A stretch of 22,500 nucleotides of DNA from Armadillidium nasatum. Taxonomy: Eukaryota > Arthropoda > Malacostraca > Isopoda > Armadillidiidae. The notes under the pieces are model-generated. The model worked only from the letters and a program-made list of their open reading frames with translations, did no database searches and was not told where the DNA came from. Shown here piece by piece: positions 1-14,440 of the stretch (the stretch's first letter is position 1; every line of letters begins with the position of its first letter). Both the position numbers and the translations under genes were made by a program. The DNA is taken from the NCBI GenBank assembly GCA_009176605.1, contig SEYY01021370.1, forward strand, positions 1 to 22,500, read 5' to 3'.

Positions 1-6
1 TATATA

Positions 7-78
<72 letters not shown>
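1..78. repeat. (TA)n microsatellite
   Basis: The window opens inside this tract, so its true length is unknown. One slip (TATTATA) lies near base 12. It sits 3' of the CR1-type fragment at 140-545 when that fragment is read on its coding (minus) strand. Confidence 0.97.
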
Positions 79-83
<5 letters not shown>

Positions 84-139
84 AAAAAAATATATATTAA
101 CATTTTTGCCCGTTCTAGAAAATTCGTTTCCCACCCCTC

Positions 140-545
140 AAAATTTGTTCTGGCTACGGGTTTGCTGCTAATAATCCCATCTAAATCTTTTTCTTGGTCC
201 ACAGTCTCCAACCAAACTCCATTCATTCGAGTAACCTACATGAAGGACTTTACATTTTCTACTATTTAAATTCATTTGTCACTTACCTGCTCATCCAAGG
301 AGTCTATCTAGATCACCTTGAAGCTTTATTCATCCATCATTATTCCTTACTGAGGTGACCACTTTGGTGTCATCTGCAAATTTAGAAACCTTAAATCTAA
401 GACCTTTGTATAAATCATTTATATATATGAGGAACAATAGTGGTCCCAGCACATAATCCTGTGGGGCCCCCAGTCTTCACTGTTTCCCATAATCACTTAT
501 TTCCATTCAATAGCACACACTGCCTGAGATGAAACTCTCAAAATT
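140..545 (-). pseudogene. CR1-type non-LTR reverse transcriptase fragment
   Basis: Read on the minus strand, this is a piece of the polymerase domain of a non-LTR retrotransposon that copies its own RNA by target-primed reverse transcription. From the N-terminal side the visible blocks are VLLNG, a WETVKTGG stretch that stands for the usual W..V.SGVPQGS, then LGPLLFLIYINDL, then KFADDTKVVTSV with the catalytic FADD intact, then IKLQGDLDRL, KCKVLHVG and VDQEKDLDGII. Three in-frame stops interrupt the part after FADD (two where tryptophan is expected), another lies in the NGNK segment, and frame shifts occur at the GGP/GAPQ junction and before VDQEKD. The N-terminal fingers, endonuclease and 3' end are missing. 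The block order and the QEKDLGV-like element are typical of CR1/L2-like elements; the exact clade is inferred. It is a dead fragment. Confidence 0.87.
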
Positions 546-681
546 TCATATAAATTCTTTTATTGGTTTTAGTTTTCTTATCTCTAAAATTATGCTGTAC
601 GACAAAGATAATTTAAGGTCCTGCCCCCCTCCTCCTCACTACCACTTACGAGAGTGCTGGTGAGTGCAGTTTGTAATAAGA

Positions 682-763
682 TTACATATTCTCCTACTAT
701 AATAAGACTAAGTAATATAAAGATAAGGATACTCAAGAATTCGAAGATAATTCCTTTTATTAA
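682..763. repeat. Diverged duplication, block 1, copy A
   Basis: This block begins TTACATATTCTCCTACTATA and ends in TTCCTTTTATTAA. It recurs at 1032-1110 with only a few one-base differences. A second pair (884-956 and 1139-1194) follows in the same order, so the two loci are copies of one longer unit rather than chance matches. Copy A is longer by more than 100 bp between the blocks. Confidence 0.9.
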
Positions 764-883
764 CGCAGAAATCCCTAAAAGCAAAATAAAACAGTATTAG
801 CCTATTAAGTTAATACAATTTAATCACCATTCAAATATAATAAGGAAAATATAAAAAAGAGGGTATTGAAGACATTTCTTCGG

Positions 884-956
884 ATAACCAACATTACATC
901 TTGGAACGGAAAATAATTCCTCAGACAAATGTCCTTAAATTACGCTTACAAACATT
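884..956. repeat. Diverged duplication, block 2, copy A
   Basis: This block contains ATAACCAACATTACATCTTG, GAACGGAAAA and CGCTTACAAACATT. It matches 1139-1194, where about 17 bases in the middle are missing. The duplicated sequence was not recognised as a known element and neither copy has an open reading frame worth naming. Confidence 0.88.
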
Positions 957-1031
957 AAACCATTAGCAAAAAGGATAAAATTGAGTCAATTCAAATGAAC
1001 AGAATTCAAAACTTCTACCCTAGTAAATAAG

Positions 1032-1110
1032 TTACATATTCTCCTACTATAATAAGCTAAGTAATATAAAGATAAGGATACTCAAGAATTCGAAGATAAT
1101 TCCTTTATTA
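1032..1110. repeat. Diverged duplication, block 1, copy B
   Basis: Second copy of the 682-763 block, 350 bases downstream in direct orientation, with single-base deletions in the AATAAG(A)CTAAG and CCTTT(T)ATTAA runs. Confidence 0.9.
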
Positions 1111-1138
1111 AATAAGGGTTAATATAAATTTAATGGCA

Positions 1139-1194
1139 ATAACCAACATTACATCTTGGAACGGAAAATTAAAATGTCCTCGCTTACAAACATT
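1139..1194. repeat. Diverged duplication, block 2, copy B
   Basis: Second, shortened copy of the 884-956 block. The shared sequence continues weakly into CCAATTCAAATG. The spacing from block 1 is much shorter than in copy A, which implies deletions in B or insertions in A. Confidence 0.87.
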
Positions 1195-1662
1195 GCCAAT
1201 TCAAATGTTCAGTTTGCCATTTTAAGGATATTTCTTTGTTAAGCTGGTATTTTTTTTTTTTTTAAAATATTTAGTATACAGTACAAACCTCACTAAGATA
1301 AATAAACAATTATTAAGTAATAGGATTAATTTCAATACTGCTGCCCTTCTTTAGAATTCTATCATATTTGAAGTCAGGATCTATAGCTTTATTTGGGTTA
1401 GTATGGCTTACTTAGTAAAGATTAATTTTCTTTTATTTCACTTTCAAACTTTGTAAGTCTATTTATTACATAAATACCGGAACTATCAATCAGTCTCTAA
1501 ACTATTATCTAAGCATTTCTCAGTGAACACTAACTCAAAATAAGCATTAAAAATAATAACTAACTCCTTATCTGAAATTAATAAATTTTTATTGGACCAA
1601 ATACTCTATTCTTACTTTAAGATTTATAAAAATTAAAAAAAATTTGTGGTCCTGTTACTTAC
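1195..1662. other. AT-rich sequence, no gene seen
   Basis: Apart from a poly-T run near 1250-1263, I found no repeat, conserved motif or credible coding stretch. Its last part would be intron if the exon candidate at 1663-1827 is real. Confidence 0.6.
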
Positions 1663-1827
1663 TCTTCTTGCTAAATTAATTTCTGCAATTTTCTTTCCTT
1701 TTACTATTGGTTGATTTAATTCATTTTCAATATTCTTAAAATTTTTCAATGACCATACTTGGTACTTATTTTTCAACATTTTAGTGACGTAACACATGAG
1801 GTTTGCCACTGAACCCAAAGAACCAAT
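1663..1827 (-). CDS. Possible internal exon, unknown protein
   Basis: On the minus strand a GCTTAG acceptor-like site is followed by exactly 165 bases (55 codons, phase 0 at both ends) open in one frame, and then by a perfect GTAAGT donor at 1662-1657. The predicted peptide starts IGSLGSVANLMCYV and ends AEINLARR. It is Lys/Asn/Leu-rich in the middle and shows no motif I can name. The upstream pyrimidine tract is only moderate, and in AT-rich DNA an open frame of this length with a donor can arise by chance or belong to an old transposon. No second exon was found on this strand to pair with it. Treat it as a hypothesis. Confidence 0.3.
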
Positions 1828-2118
1828 CTAAGCAATTTAACAACAGTAAAATCCCAGAAATCACAGAGCTTGGGATAGAGGAATGATTTGACGTCACCAT
1901 ATATCTTATTATTAGATCACCTTCGTGATTGGGTACTTGTTGTAATGTCATGGTTAGATTAGGGAAAATGGGGGAACATAGCAACATTTTCATCATCTTA
2001 GCGAAATTTTTCCTTATCTAAAAGTTAACCTGCAACACAGCCTATATGTGCAATCGTTTTTCGTATCTCATGGTGGAAGTAACGTATAAAGACTATGGTA
2101 TGAACAGTTTTGATATTA

Positions 2119-3600
<1,482 letters not shown>

Positions 3601-3604
3601 ACCA

Positions 3605-3830
3605 GGACTGGGAAGCTGGAGCTGCAGCCATTTAAAAGTTATTTAGGAATGGAGCCAGAGCCGATTTCTAAATTTTTATTTTTAAGTTAAGATTGACCTG
3701 GACTAAATAAAAATAAGTAGCTGGATAATTTTATAATAGAGCCAGGACTGAATAATTTTGAAGTGGTGATAGAATTTGAGTCTGAGCTAGATAATTTTGA
3801 AATAATAAAACTAGAGCCATAAATTTATTT
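3605..3830. repeat. Imperfect GAGCC / ATAATTTT minisatellite
   Basis: Degenerate phrases recur: GGAGCTGGAGC-like and GAGCCAGAGCC-like words, and AGCTGGATAATTTT, GGACTGAATAATTTTGAA and AGCTAGATAATTTTGAAAT at about 3719, 3744 and 3785. Unit length varies from about 25 to 40 bp. A hAT remnant lies about 250 bp downstream on the plus strand, so this could be subterminal DNA of the same dead element, but that link is only inference. Confidence 0.5.
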
Positions 3831-3943
3831 AAAATCTATGCAGCCCTTCTAGTAACTTTTAATTATTAATTATTTTTAAGTGATAGCAATATCAATATTG
3901 GAATTTTAATACCAAAAGACTAGATATCTATTTAATTAGTACC

Positions 3944-3946
<3 letters not shown>

Positions 3947-4033
<87 letters not shown>
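3947..4033. repeat. (TA)n microsatellite
   Basis: Pure TA tract of 87 bp between the minisatellite at 3605-3830 and the hAT remnant at 4085-4245. Confidence 0.99.
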
Positions 4034-4038
<5 letters not shown>

Positions 4039-4084
4039 GATAATTAATAAACTGTCATTGTCAATTTTGTATTGATTATTTTGG

Positions 4085-4245
4085 CAATTTATATTTATTG
4101 GTTTATAAATATATCTCTGCAACACCTTCTATTGAGAGTGAAAAACTGTTTATAAGTAGGGCCTAAATATATGCTTCAAGATGACATCAAATTACCCCAG
4201 ACACTGGAAAAAAATTTTTTCTTTATCAAAATTTAAAAGTTCTAA
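4085..4245 (+). pseudogene. hAT transposase C-terminal (dimerization) remnant
   Basis: The plus strand reads ATPSIESEKLFISRA, a stop, IYAS, a stop, then ITPDTGKKFFLYQNLK. This follows the hATC pattern of hAT-superfamily transposases, in which a P.(S)..SER.FS.AG..Y...R..L.P..A..LLFLK.NL block mediates dimerization. Just upstream a frame-shifted KYIS remains of the usual A.KYL..PAT segment. The catalytic core and BED-type zinc finger are absent, and two stops interrupt the conserved block, so it is an old relic. It is a different copy, on the opposite strand, from the hAT fragment at 16164-16920. Confidence 0.75.
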
Positions 4246-4325
4246 ATTTAAAGTACTGGAGTTTTGCATGTCTATCCATATTCTCACATATTAAAATTTT
4301 TAATATCATTGTTCTGAAGATACTA

Positions 4326-4760
4326 CAGGGTGTTCAGTTTCGGATATGCACTTATAGATATCAAATTATTGGTCATGTTAATAAAATTTATATATGAACA
4401 TTTTAGTAGCTTTGTAAATCATTTGGATGACAAATGTAGTGTTTATTTTTAGCAGGATGAATTTCTTCCTATGGGCCATGTTGAAAGGGAATGTTTGTAA
4501 CAAAAGTATTCTCATGCAACTGATAGACAAAATTTGTGAGTCATTTAATGATTTGGATCCTGGTTGTTGGTGGCAACTTACTGTAACTTGGAAAAATGTG
4601 TGCAGGCATGTCTTATGCTAATAACAATGACTTCCAACACTTGTGATGTCAGCTCAATTCTCACATATTAATATTTATTTGTAGTAAATTTTATTAACTT
4701 TTGACCACTATTTTGATATTCATAAGCGTATATCTGGGACAGAGTGAGTGGGACACCCTG
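4326..4760 (+). mobile_element. Tc1/mariner-superfamily deletion derivative with inverted repeats
   Basis: The ends are inverted: CAGGGTGTTC at 4326 and GGACACCCTG at 4751-4760. Inside them, the words GATATGCACTTATAGATATC and TTAATAAAATTTA on the left find close inverted partners on the right, giving terminal repeats of roughly 65-75 bp with an extra segment of about 10 bp on the right. A TA dinucleotide precedes the left end; the right flank is AA, so a TA target duplication is plausible but degraded. The element is only 435 bp, far below the usual 1.3 kb or more. Confidence 0.8.
4427..4621 (+). pseudogene. Mariner-type transposase C-terminal remnant
   Basis: This 64-codon open stretch lies between the two inverted ends of the 435-bp element. 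It contains MNFFLWAMLKGNV, matching the DFFLWG.LK..VY segment that follows the catalytic region in many Tc1/mariner-like transposases. It continues with LIDKICESFNDLDP and ends with VCRHVL, where family members have I..AF..ID and D.CR. The N-terminal DNA-binding domain and the catalytic acidic residues are missing, so it can encode no activity. It shows that the small element arose by internal deletion of an autonomous copy. Confidence 0.72.
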
Positions 4761-4900
4761 AATTATACTATGTATTAAATTTATATGATTTACACATTTA
4801 GATAAAGAAAAGACCATTCTTATAAAATTTTTTTAAATTTATTAAAATGATAGAAATTTTAAAAATATACTTCTTCAATTTTATCATCATTGTCAAAAAG

Positions 4901-5891
<991 letters not shown>

Positions 5892-5974
5892 TGCATTCCA
5901 TACATGTGAGATTAGATCCTCAGAACCCAACCATTTCCAATTTTGTTTTAATTTTGTATTGTAATTAGTATTAG

Positions 5975-6829
5975 TAGTTTAGTACCAGTAATAAATTTGT
6001 CTCACTAAAAATTTTAACACCTTTTCTATTAAGGTGGACTCCATCTTTTGTAAATATATTGCTTTTTTTATAAAACATCTCAAGAATCTAAATATTCTGC
6101 CATGAACATTGCAGTTTCTTTAAATGCTCATTCATGTTCAAGGCCCACAAAATCCACTTGTGTCCACCATCAGCTTTGTAAAAAATTCTAGATATTACAC
6201 TTTTCCTCTTGTTCTTATTTAATTGTGTTATCAGGTTCCAAAATTCCTTAAACAGTTCTGATCTGTCACCTGTATCATTTATTCCTGCATGAACTATAAA
6301 CATGCAGAGTTCACTGACAATATGACTAGTCTTTGCCCTTTGATAATAAGCATGCCTACCTCTATTTTTTCTGGTGACAATTTGTCCAAAAAGTGTATTT
6401 GGGAGTCACCAACTCCGATTATATGATTTTACCATGTCTCTACTATTACTGCCTGCATTAGACATTTCTGTACCTTCAATATTATCCAGTATAGGGTAAT
6501 ATCTATTGAACCATTTCATTGGTTATCCCTTAAAATGAATCAAGCCAGGTCTATTATTACCATTTTTGATTTCTTGCCACTCATCAAATATAATTACCAT
6601 GTTAATTAAATCTGTAAAAAACAAGGAATTATTTGGCAAGTCCCTTTTCACTCCATCATCATTGTCCCCCAGTATCTCTTGTCTGAGAGCCTAAAAATTT
6701 TAAGTAAAAGTATCTCATTTCTGTTCCTTATATGTCCAGTTTCTGTCAGAAGATTCCTGTTCACCATTCTTAAGTGTGCCAACTCCAGTACAACATTATT
6801 AATTGCAACCCAACCTAAGAATAGCTATT

Positions 6830-6830
<1 letters not shown>
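5975..6830 (-). pseudogene. CR1/L2-like ORF1 esterase (SGNH) remnant
   Basis: Reading the minus strand from the N-terminal side: a Leu/Asn-rich, coiled-coil-like part (LAHLRMVNRNLLTETGHIRN, then LRQEILGDN), a linker (FDEWQEIKNGNN, MKWFNRYYPILDN), and a GDSL/SGNH-type hydrolase domain. The block motifs of this fold are present: GVGDSQI with the nucleophile serine at about 6402-6410, FIVHAGINDTG (the G.ND block) at about 6274-6300, and KDGVHLNRKG with the Asp and His of the catalytic block at about 6034-6045. Some CR1-like retrotransposons carry such an esterase in ORF1, and that is the assignment made. Several frame breaks separate the blocks, including one between GDSQ and HAGIND and a stop after the CSWQNI segment, so the gene is dead. 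The zinc-finger/PHD part is not visible; the upstream end is cut by the LINE copy at 6830. Confidence 0.75.
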
Positions 6831-7411
<581 letters not shown>

Positions 7412-7483
7412 CTCTGGTGGGCAAAGGCCAGAGGCCTACCAATATTCCACCAGAGTTAGGGGAAAGTCAGGAACATGGTCTAA

Positions 7484-10461
7484 TTAAAGGCCAACATGAC
7501 CTGATACACAGCGTTTGAAGGTGGCTAAGTCATAGGAAGTTGGGAAAAATAGATGAAGGAAGTGTGTTCCAGACTTTACCAGTAGAGTACATGTAAGATT
7601 GAGCATAGTGGTTAAGTCTGGGGTCAGAGAGTTGGACAGAGAAAGGATGAGACTGTGTAGAAAGACGAGTTGCACGAACCCTTCTTAATGGAGGAGGTAT
7701 GCGACGAGAGAGTTCAGAAGAGCAGTGTCCATTGTAATAGCGATAGTATAGAGAGAGTGACGCAACATTTCAACGGGCAGAAAGAGATTGGAGAGAATTA
7801 GTGAGAGCAGGAGAGTTGATAAGGCGAAAAGCTCTAGACTCTACCTTTTCCAGGAGAGCTGTATGAGTGGAACCACCCCAGATGTGTGATGCATACTCCA
7901 TACAAGGGCGAACAAGCAATAAGCAAGCAACTGTAGTGGTGTGAAGAAATTCTGAAGGCTACCTCAGAACACCTAACCTCTTAGAAGCTTGTTTAGAAAG
8001 AGAAGTAATGTAACCTTTCCAAGAAAGATCACGAGAAAAAGAAACACCTAGAATATTAAGGAGAGATGAAGGTTTGAGTTGCGTGTTTTCGAAGAAGATA
8101 TCGTAGTTGTGTGGAAGATTGTGGCAAGTAGAGAGATGGAGGAATTGAGTTTTTGAGGCATTGAAAACAACCATGTTTTCTCTGCCCCAATTTGAAATGA
8201 GAGATAGATCAGAGGTTAGTTGCTCCAAGGCCACCCTCCTTGCGTCTATTAACTGTTGCTGGGATGGGCGCCTTTCAAAATGAAAAGAGTAATGAAGGGT
8301 GGAGTCATCAGCATAGGAGTGGATAGGAGATGAAGTAATAGAGAGAAGGTCATTAATGAAAAGCAGAAAAAGTGTTGGGGATAGGACAGATCCTTGAGGA
8401 ACACCACTATTTATAGATTTATAGGATGAACGGTGGCCGTCTACAACAGCTGCTTTAGAACGACCAGAAAGGAAATCAGAGAGAAGGATAGATTCCGAAA
8501 GAGGGAAGTTTGGAAATCAAAGCTTTGTGCCAGACTTTATCGAAAGCCTTCGATATGTCTAGCGCCACAGCAAAAGATTCACCGAAATGCCGAAGAGCGG
8601 AGGACCAAGAGTCAGAGAGAAGGGAAAGAAGATCACCAGTAGAGCGTTTCTTGCGAAAGCCATACTGGCGATCAGAGATAAGATTAGAAGAATTGAGATG
8701 TTTCCAAATCTTCCTGTTAAGGATAGATTCGAAAACTTTAGAAAGAACGGAGGTTAAAGAAATTGGACGGTAGTTAGAGGGTTGAGAGGGTTCCCCCTTC
8801 TTCGGCACAGGCTGAATGAGCGCACGTTTCCAGCAAGAAGGGAAGGTTGAAGTAGAAAGACATAGACGAAATAGTTTACCAAGGCAGGGTGCAAGCTCGG
8901 AAGCACAAGTTTTGAGAACCACAGGAGGGAATACCATCAGGACCGTACACCTTCTTAGTGTTGAGCTCAGAGAGAGCAGAAGTGACATCTTTAGAAGAAA
9001 TTACAATTTTAGGCATAAATGAGTTGGAGGGGGTTGAAGGAGTAGGAACAGCTCCGGAATCGTCTAAGGTTGAATTTCAGGCAAAAGTTTGAGCAAAGAG
9101 TTCAGCTTTAGATGAAGGCAAAATGGCAGTTGAACCGTCAGAAGATACTAGAGGAGGGAAAGAGGAAGAAGCAAAGTTAGAGTTGACATTTTTTGCAAAA
9201 TGCCAGAAAGGTCGAGAGGAAGAGGAGCCAGAAAGATTATTGCATTTGCGACGGAGAAAAGAGTTTTTAGTATCTCGAAGAATAGATTTTGCACGATTCC
9301 GGGATGAAATATAAGTTGCGTGAGTTTCTGGAGTTTGAAGACGACGGTAATCCCTGAAGGCAACATCCCTGCGGCGGATAGCACGAGAACAAGCAGAGTT
9401 AAACCAAGGTTTATTAGGTTTAGTGGAAGGGAAAGAAAATGGAATGTATGCCTCCATGCCAGAGAGAATCACCTCAGTTATGCGCTCTGCACATTCTGAG
9501 GGACCCCTACCACGGAAACAGTAATCATTCCATGGAAAATCAGAGAAGTATGACCGCAAGTCAGACCAGAATGGCACGAAATGTCACCTCGCCGAAGGCG
9601 GGGGCCGTTCTTGCGGAAGACTTGAAGAGACAGGACAAGATACGGAGATAAGAAGGTGATCGGATGAACCCAGAGGAGGAAAGAGTTTAACAGTAAAAGG
9701 AGAAGGATTAGAAGTTAGAAAAGGTCTAGAATGTTGGGTTCATCACCAAGACGGTCAGGGATAAGAGTAGGGAGATGCACCAACTGCTCAAGGTTGTTCT
9801 GGATAGAAAATTGGAAGGCAAGTTCACCAGCTGGATCTTGAGAACTAGATGAAAGCCATTGGCGTTGGTGAACATTGAAATCACCTAAAATGATGATTTC
9901 AGAGAAAGGAGAAGAAGAAAGAATGTGCTCTATTTTGGAGTTAAGATAGTCGAAGAAATTTGGATAGTCTGTAGAGTTAGGAGATAAATAGACAGAACAA
10001 ATGAATTTAGTTGTAGAGTTGCAAGAAAGTTTAAGCCATAAAGTAGAGAATTCAGAAGACTCCAAATTAGAGACACGAGAACAGACATCATTGCGCACAT
10101 ATGCGCAACATCCGCCTTTGGCTGAAAATTGAGGATAGAGACAGTAGGAGGAAACAGAGTAGGGTTTGCTGTCAGAGCACTCAGACACCTGAGTTTCAGT
10201 TAAGAACAAGAGATGAGGTCTAGAAGAAGAGATGTGGTGTTCGACAAAGTGGAGATTAGAAAAAGACCACGAATGTTGCAGAAATTAATGAAAAACGAAG
10301 ACCATGCACCAGGGCTAGTCTGCCTAGAGGTCTTGGTAGCGCCAACCCCATCACCGGAGGCCACCAACTCCCAAGTGGTGATGGGGGAAGGAGTGGATGA
10401 GGGGCTATGTTTGGAATCCGCCCCTCTTGGATTCTTCCGAGGCAGATTTATGTTTTGCCAT
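7484..10461 (-). pseudogene. LINE endonuclease-reverse transcriptase polyprotein, inactivated
   Basis: The reading region runs from an ATG at 10461 (MAKHKSASEESK) to TAA at 7484, about 990 codons, usual for a single-ORF APE-type LINE. Domains in order: a Ser/Thr-rich N-terminus; an apurinic-type endonuclease (INFCNIRGL, FLTETQ with the catalytic Glu, ILGDFN at about 9870-9890, GSSDHLL); a linker; reverse transcriptase (IQPVPKKG, NYRPISLTS, QYGFRKKRSTGDLL, ALDISKAFDKVWH, SGVPQGSVLSP at about 8380-8410, YADD active site at 8304-8315); and a conserved C-terminus ([23 protein letters not shown]). It would nick the target and prime cDNA synthesis there. All catalytic motifs are readable, but frame breaks occur near 10430, 10260, 9716, 8935, 8475 and 7550, and stops near 9578, 9080, 7962 and 7775. 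Clade within the jockey/I group is uncertain. Confidence 0.93.
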
Positions 10462-11530
<1,069 letters not shown>

Positions 11531-12211
11531 TTAAATAGAAGTCAGTAACCTTTGTTTTGGATTTAAGTGTTTTCCATTATACTTCTTCATGAGTATTGAG
11601 ACTTGAGGCAAGAAGTTTAAAAACAAAACCATTAATTTGTTCAAAAACACTGTGCATATGATATAGGTTGAACTTACCATCTTGAATTTCATTTTTGTTG
11701 AAGATGAGGTGTGCCTCCATTCCAAGACTGTTGTTTCAATTTTAGGGTTGCATGTGGCACCCATGTTTGTACCCAGTGACTCTTTGGGTTGAAAATTAAA
11801 ACTTTCCTCTCTGTATTGTATCAAAAAGCCAATGTACTGACTTTTTGATCTTTTTTTCATTGCAGCATGAAGCAAATTTTGTGATAGTTTAGTTTCTAAT
11901 ACAATTTTGTTCAGAAGTGAATGAGATTTGTAGAAAATAAACTGATATCTTGATATAAATGGGGAATTATCAGTTTTCTGCTACCTTTAACTGCATGTAC
12001 CAAATTGTTACTGACTAAAGATGGCCAACCACTCCATCTTGAATATTATTGCATCCTTCATTAAAAGGTTGAACCTTCTTTCTCCATACCATTGAATCAC
12101 CCAGTGCATGTTTCCCATAATCATAATAATAATAATAATACAAATTTGATGGTAAATTTTTGTCTGTTTAATATTCTTCTCATTCAGGAGAAGGATCATA
12201 TCGAATTTCAC
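11531..12211 (-). pseudogene. Mariner transposase pseudogene
   Basis: The minus strand carries a scrambled mariner transposase. The N-terminal part reads KQTKIYHQIC and GDSMVWRKKVQPFNEGCNNI, corresponding to the helix-turn-helix DNA-binding region (..IH.QIC..YG....S...V.RW...FNEGR..I.D). Further on, FLIQYREE, then in different frames TWVPHAT, KQQS and LEWRHTSSSTKMKFKM match the core around the first catalytic motif (GDETWV.H..PE.K.QS.EWRH). The FWD..G.LL.DFLP.G block survives as VFLNKLMVLFLNFLPQ, so the second catalytic Asp appears replaced. The region carrying the third catalytic residue is missing. An AAT run at about 12122-12140 interrupts the N-terminus. Multiple frame changes and stops show it is inactive. 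No inverted termini were found. Confidence 0.78.
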
Positions 12212-12383
12212 ATGCAGTAGGCGTCTCAGATTTAAATAAACATTTTAAATGCACCACAGAGTGTATGAAAATGGAGCTAATTCCTTGCTAGTGAAACAAC
12301 AAATACACTATGCATGCTAACCATTAGGGTTACAGTCCTTTGATGGCAATATTTAAAAATGGAACTTACTTTTTGGATATCTT

Positions 12384-12834
<451 letters not shown>

Positions 12835-12917
<83 letters not shown>
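12835..12917. repeat. (TA)n part of a compound microsatellite
   Basis: 83-bp TA tract that passes directly into the TTA tract on its right. Confidence 0.99.
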
Positions 12918-12920
<3 letters not shown>

Positions 12921-12936
12921 ATTTTATATTATTATA

Positions 12937-13014
<78 letters not shown>
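12918..13014. repeat. (TTA)n microsatellite at RTE 3' end
   Basis: About 30 TTA units with several slips. On the minus strand it reads (TAA)n and directly follows the 3' side of the RTE-like LINE. RTE elements often end in short tandem repeats, so this may have begun as the element's own tail. Confidence 0.95.
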
Positions 13015-13015
<1 letters not shown>

Positions 13016-14440
13016 TCTCATCCACTTGACCTTTGGAAATCATAAAATGCTATATTTCTTCTATTATCATTTGCTATAGTCTACTTGAAGTAAGCCCATC
13101 ACAACTTTCATTAACCTTTCTTTGTGTATCATCCTAGGTTTTTCTAATGGCCATTTTCTAATAATTGCAGTGAAATAAATTCCCTAGTTGCTGCTCTCAT
13201 AATCTATTTCACAAAATGAAGCTATTTTGTCCTTTTTCTTAAAATGTTTATTTATATATTTGTTACTCTTCTTGTTTGCAGTGCCTTCTGCCATCTTCTC
13301 CAGAACCATGATTCATTTTCCTGTAATCTCCTTTCATATGCCTTGTTTAAAAGTTCATTACCCGCATCCATAAACCAGCATTGACCAGACGCAACTGATA
13401 ATTCTTTTCCTGGTTTTTATTGAGGTCTTGATGTCTGTCTTCCAATTTTTTATTTCAATGATTTCATTCTTGTCTGTATATCATCCTCACATCTCTCATT
13501 CTTATTGATCAACCTTCTCAAACAGTCTTAAATTTGTGAACTAGTTTCGCTAAATTACTGCCAACACAACTAGTGCTTCTTTCCCTTTTATAAAATTCTT
13601 ATTTCAGTATTTATTGTATTTATTTTAAAGTCTTTTGTCTCATTTAGCAAACATTTAAATTCTCTTCTGAATCATTAATTAGCACAATATCACCAGCATA
13701 TCTGATGTCATTAATACTTTGCTTACTCCTACTTTTTTTCATTCCCTCCAAGTGACTGATTTCTGTCATTATAATTTTACTATAGAGGCTAAACAACTGC
13801 AACCTTGTCAAGCTTTTCTCCCAATACACTACCATCATCATTCTTTAAATAAACAGCAACTTTCGGTATCTTATAAATGATCTTAATTACTCTGAAGCTC
13901 TTTCCCTATATTTTTACATTCACATTTTTATTAAGTTCTCTCATTTTCCTCTTCTAAAAGCCTTTTCAGAGTTCATGTAACATAGATAAGAGTCATGTTT
14001 TTCTTCCTTGGCTTTTTCTGCCAACATTCTCAGGATAAATGCAGAATATTTTTCTTAATAAATTCCCTTAATCAACAAACCCATACTATTTCTCAGAAAT
14101 TTGTCAAATTATATTCCTTATTTTTTCTAATACCACCATTTTATTACTTGACTTGTAATACCAGTTGCATGATGCTTATCAAATTCTGTATTGTCTACCT
14201 ATATTTTTGGTATGAGAACGAATACTGACTTACAGATTTTCTCCTATTTCTTTAGATTTCTAAATCTCATTTGCTGGAGCTGTTATCATCTTGGCAGCAA
14301 ATAATCCCAGAGCCTTCAGCTTTTTTATTTAAATTTTTTTTTATCCTTGCTGATACTTTTCTGGTCTTCATCTTAATGATTGCAACTTCATATTGGTTGT
14401 CATTTTCCATTGAAGTGGACATTCTGAAGTGATATTCTAA
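13015..14440 (-). pseudogene. RTE-like LINE reverse transcriptase and C-terminus, decayed
   Basis: Minus-strand blocks in the order expected for an RTE-clade polymerase: YEVAIIKMKTRK (usual EVE.AI.KMK.GKA.G.DGI), LKALGLFAAKMITA, YGFVD followed by ILRMLAEKAKEE, LCYMNSEKAF (usual F.DYEKAFD), LFSLYSKIIM, LEGMKKS, and INDIRYAGDIVLINDSEENL. The catalytic YADD has become YAGD, so the second Asp is lost. Downstream, SCVWSMLVYGCG matches the Y.WSTLLYGCE.W segment and ENESWFWRRWQKA the EMW.WRRML segment. Stops and frame shifts occur every few dozen codons. The 3' side runs into (TAA)n then (TA)n. The endonuclease part lies at 15250-15660, beyond the (TA)n at 14674-14779. RTE assignment is firm from block order; the family is not determined. 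Confidence 0.82.

Noticed and set aside
280..300. Perfect minus-strand GTAAGT donor-like site
   Set aside because: It falls inside the CR1-type polymerase fragment, where the bases are explained as coding sequence of the element.
590..784. 64-codon hydrophobic minus-strand frame
   Set aside because: Ile/Leu richness is expected from AT-rich DNA, and the frame overlaps the duplicated block whose second copy does not keep it.
1781..1996. 71-codon minus-strand frame
   Set aside because: No recognisable motif. Its last part overlaps the exon candidate at 1663-1827 in another frame, so both cannot be coding.
8433..9651. Several plus-strand Arg/Glu/Lys-rich open frames
   Set aside because: They lie antisense to the LINE polymerase region and mirror its codon pattern; none has a domain of its own.
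12922..13014. Regularly spaced repeats resembling a CRISPR or satellite array
   Set aside because: It is a plain trinucleotide microsatellite without spacers, and the surroundings are eukaryotic.
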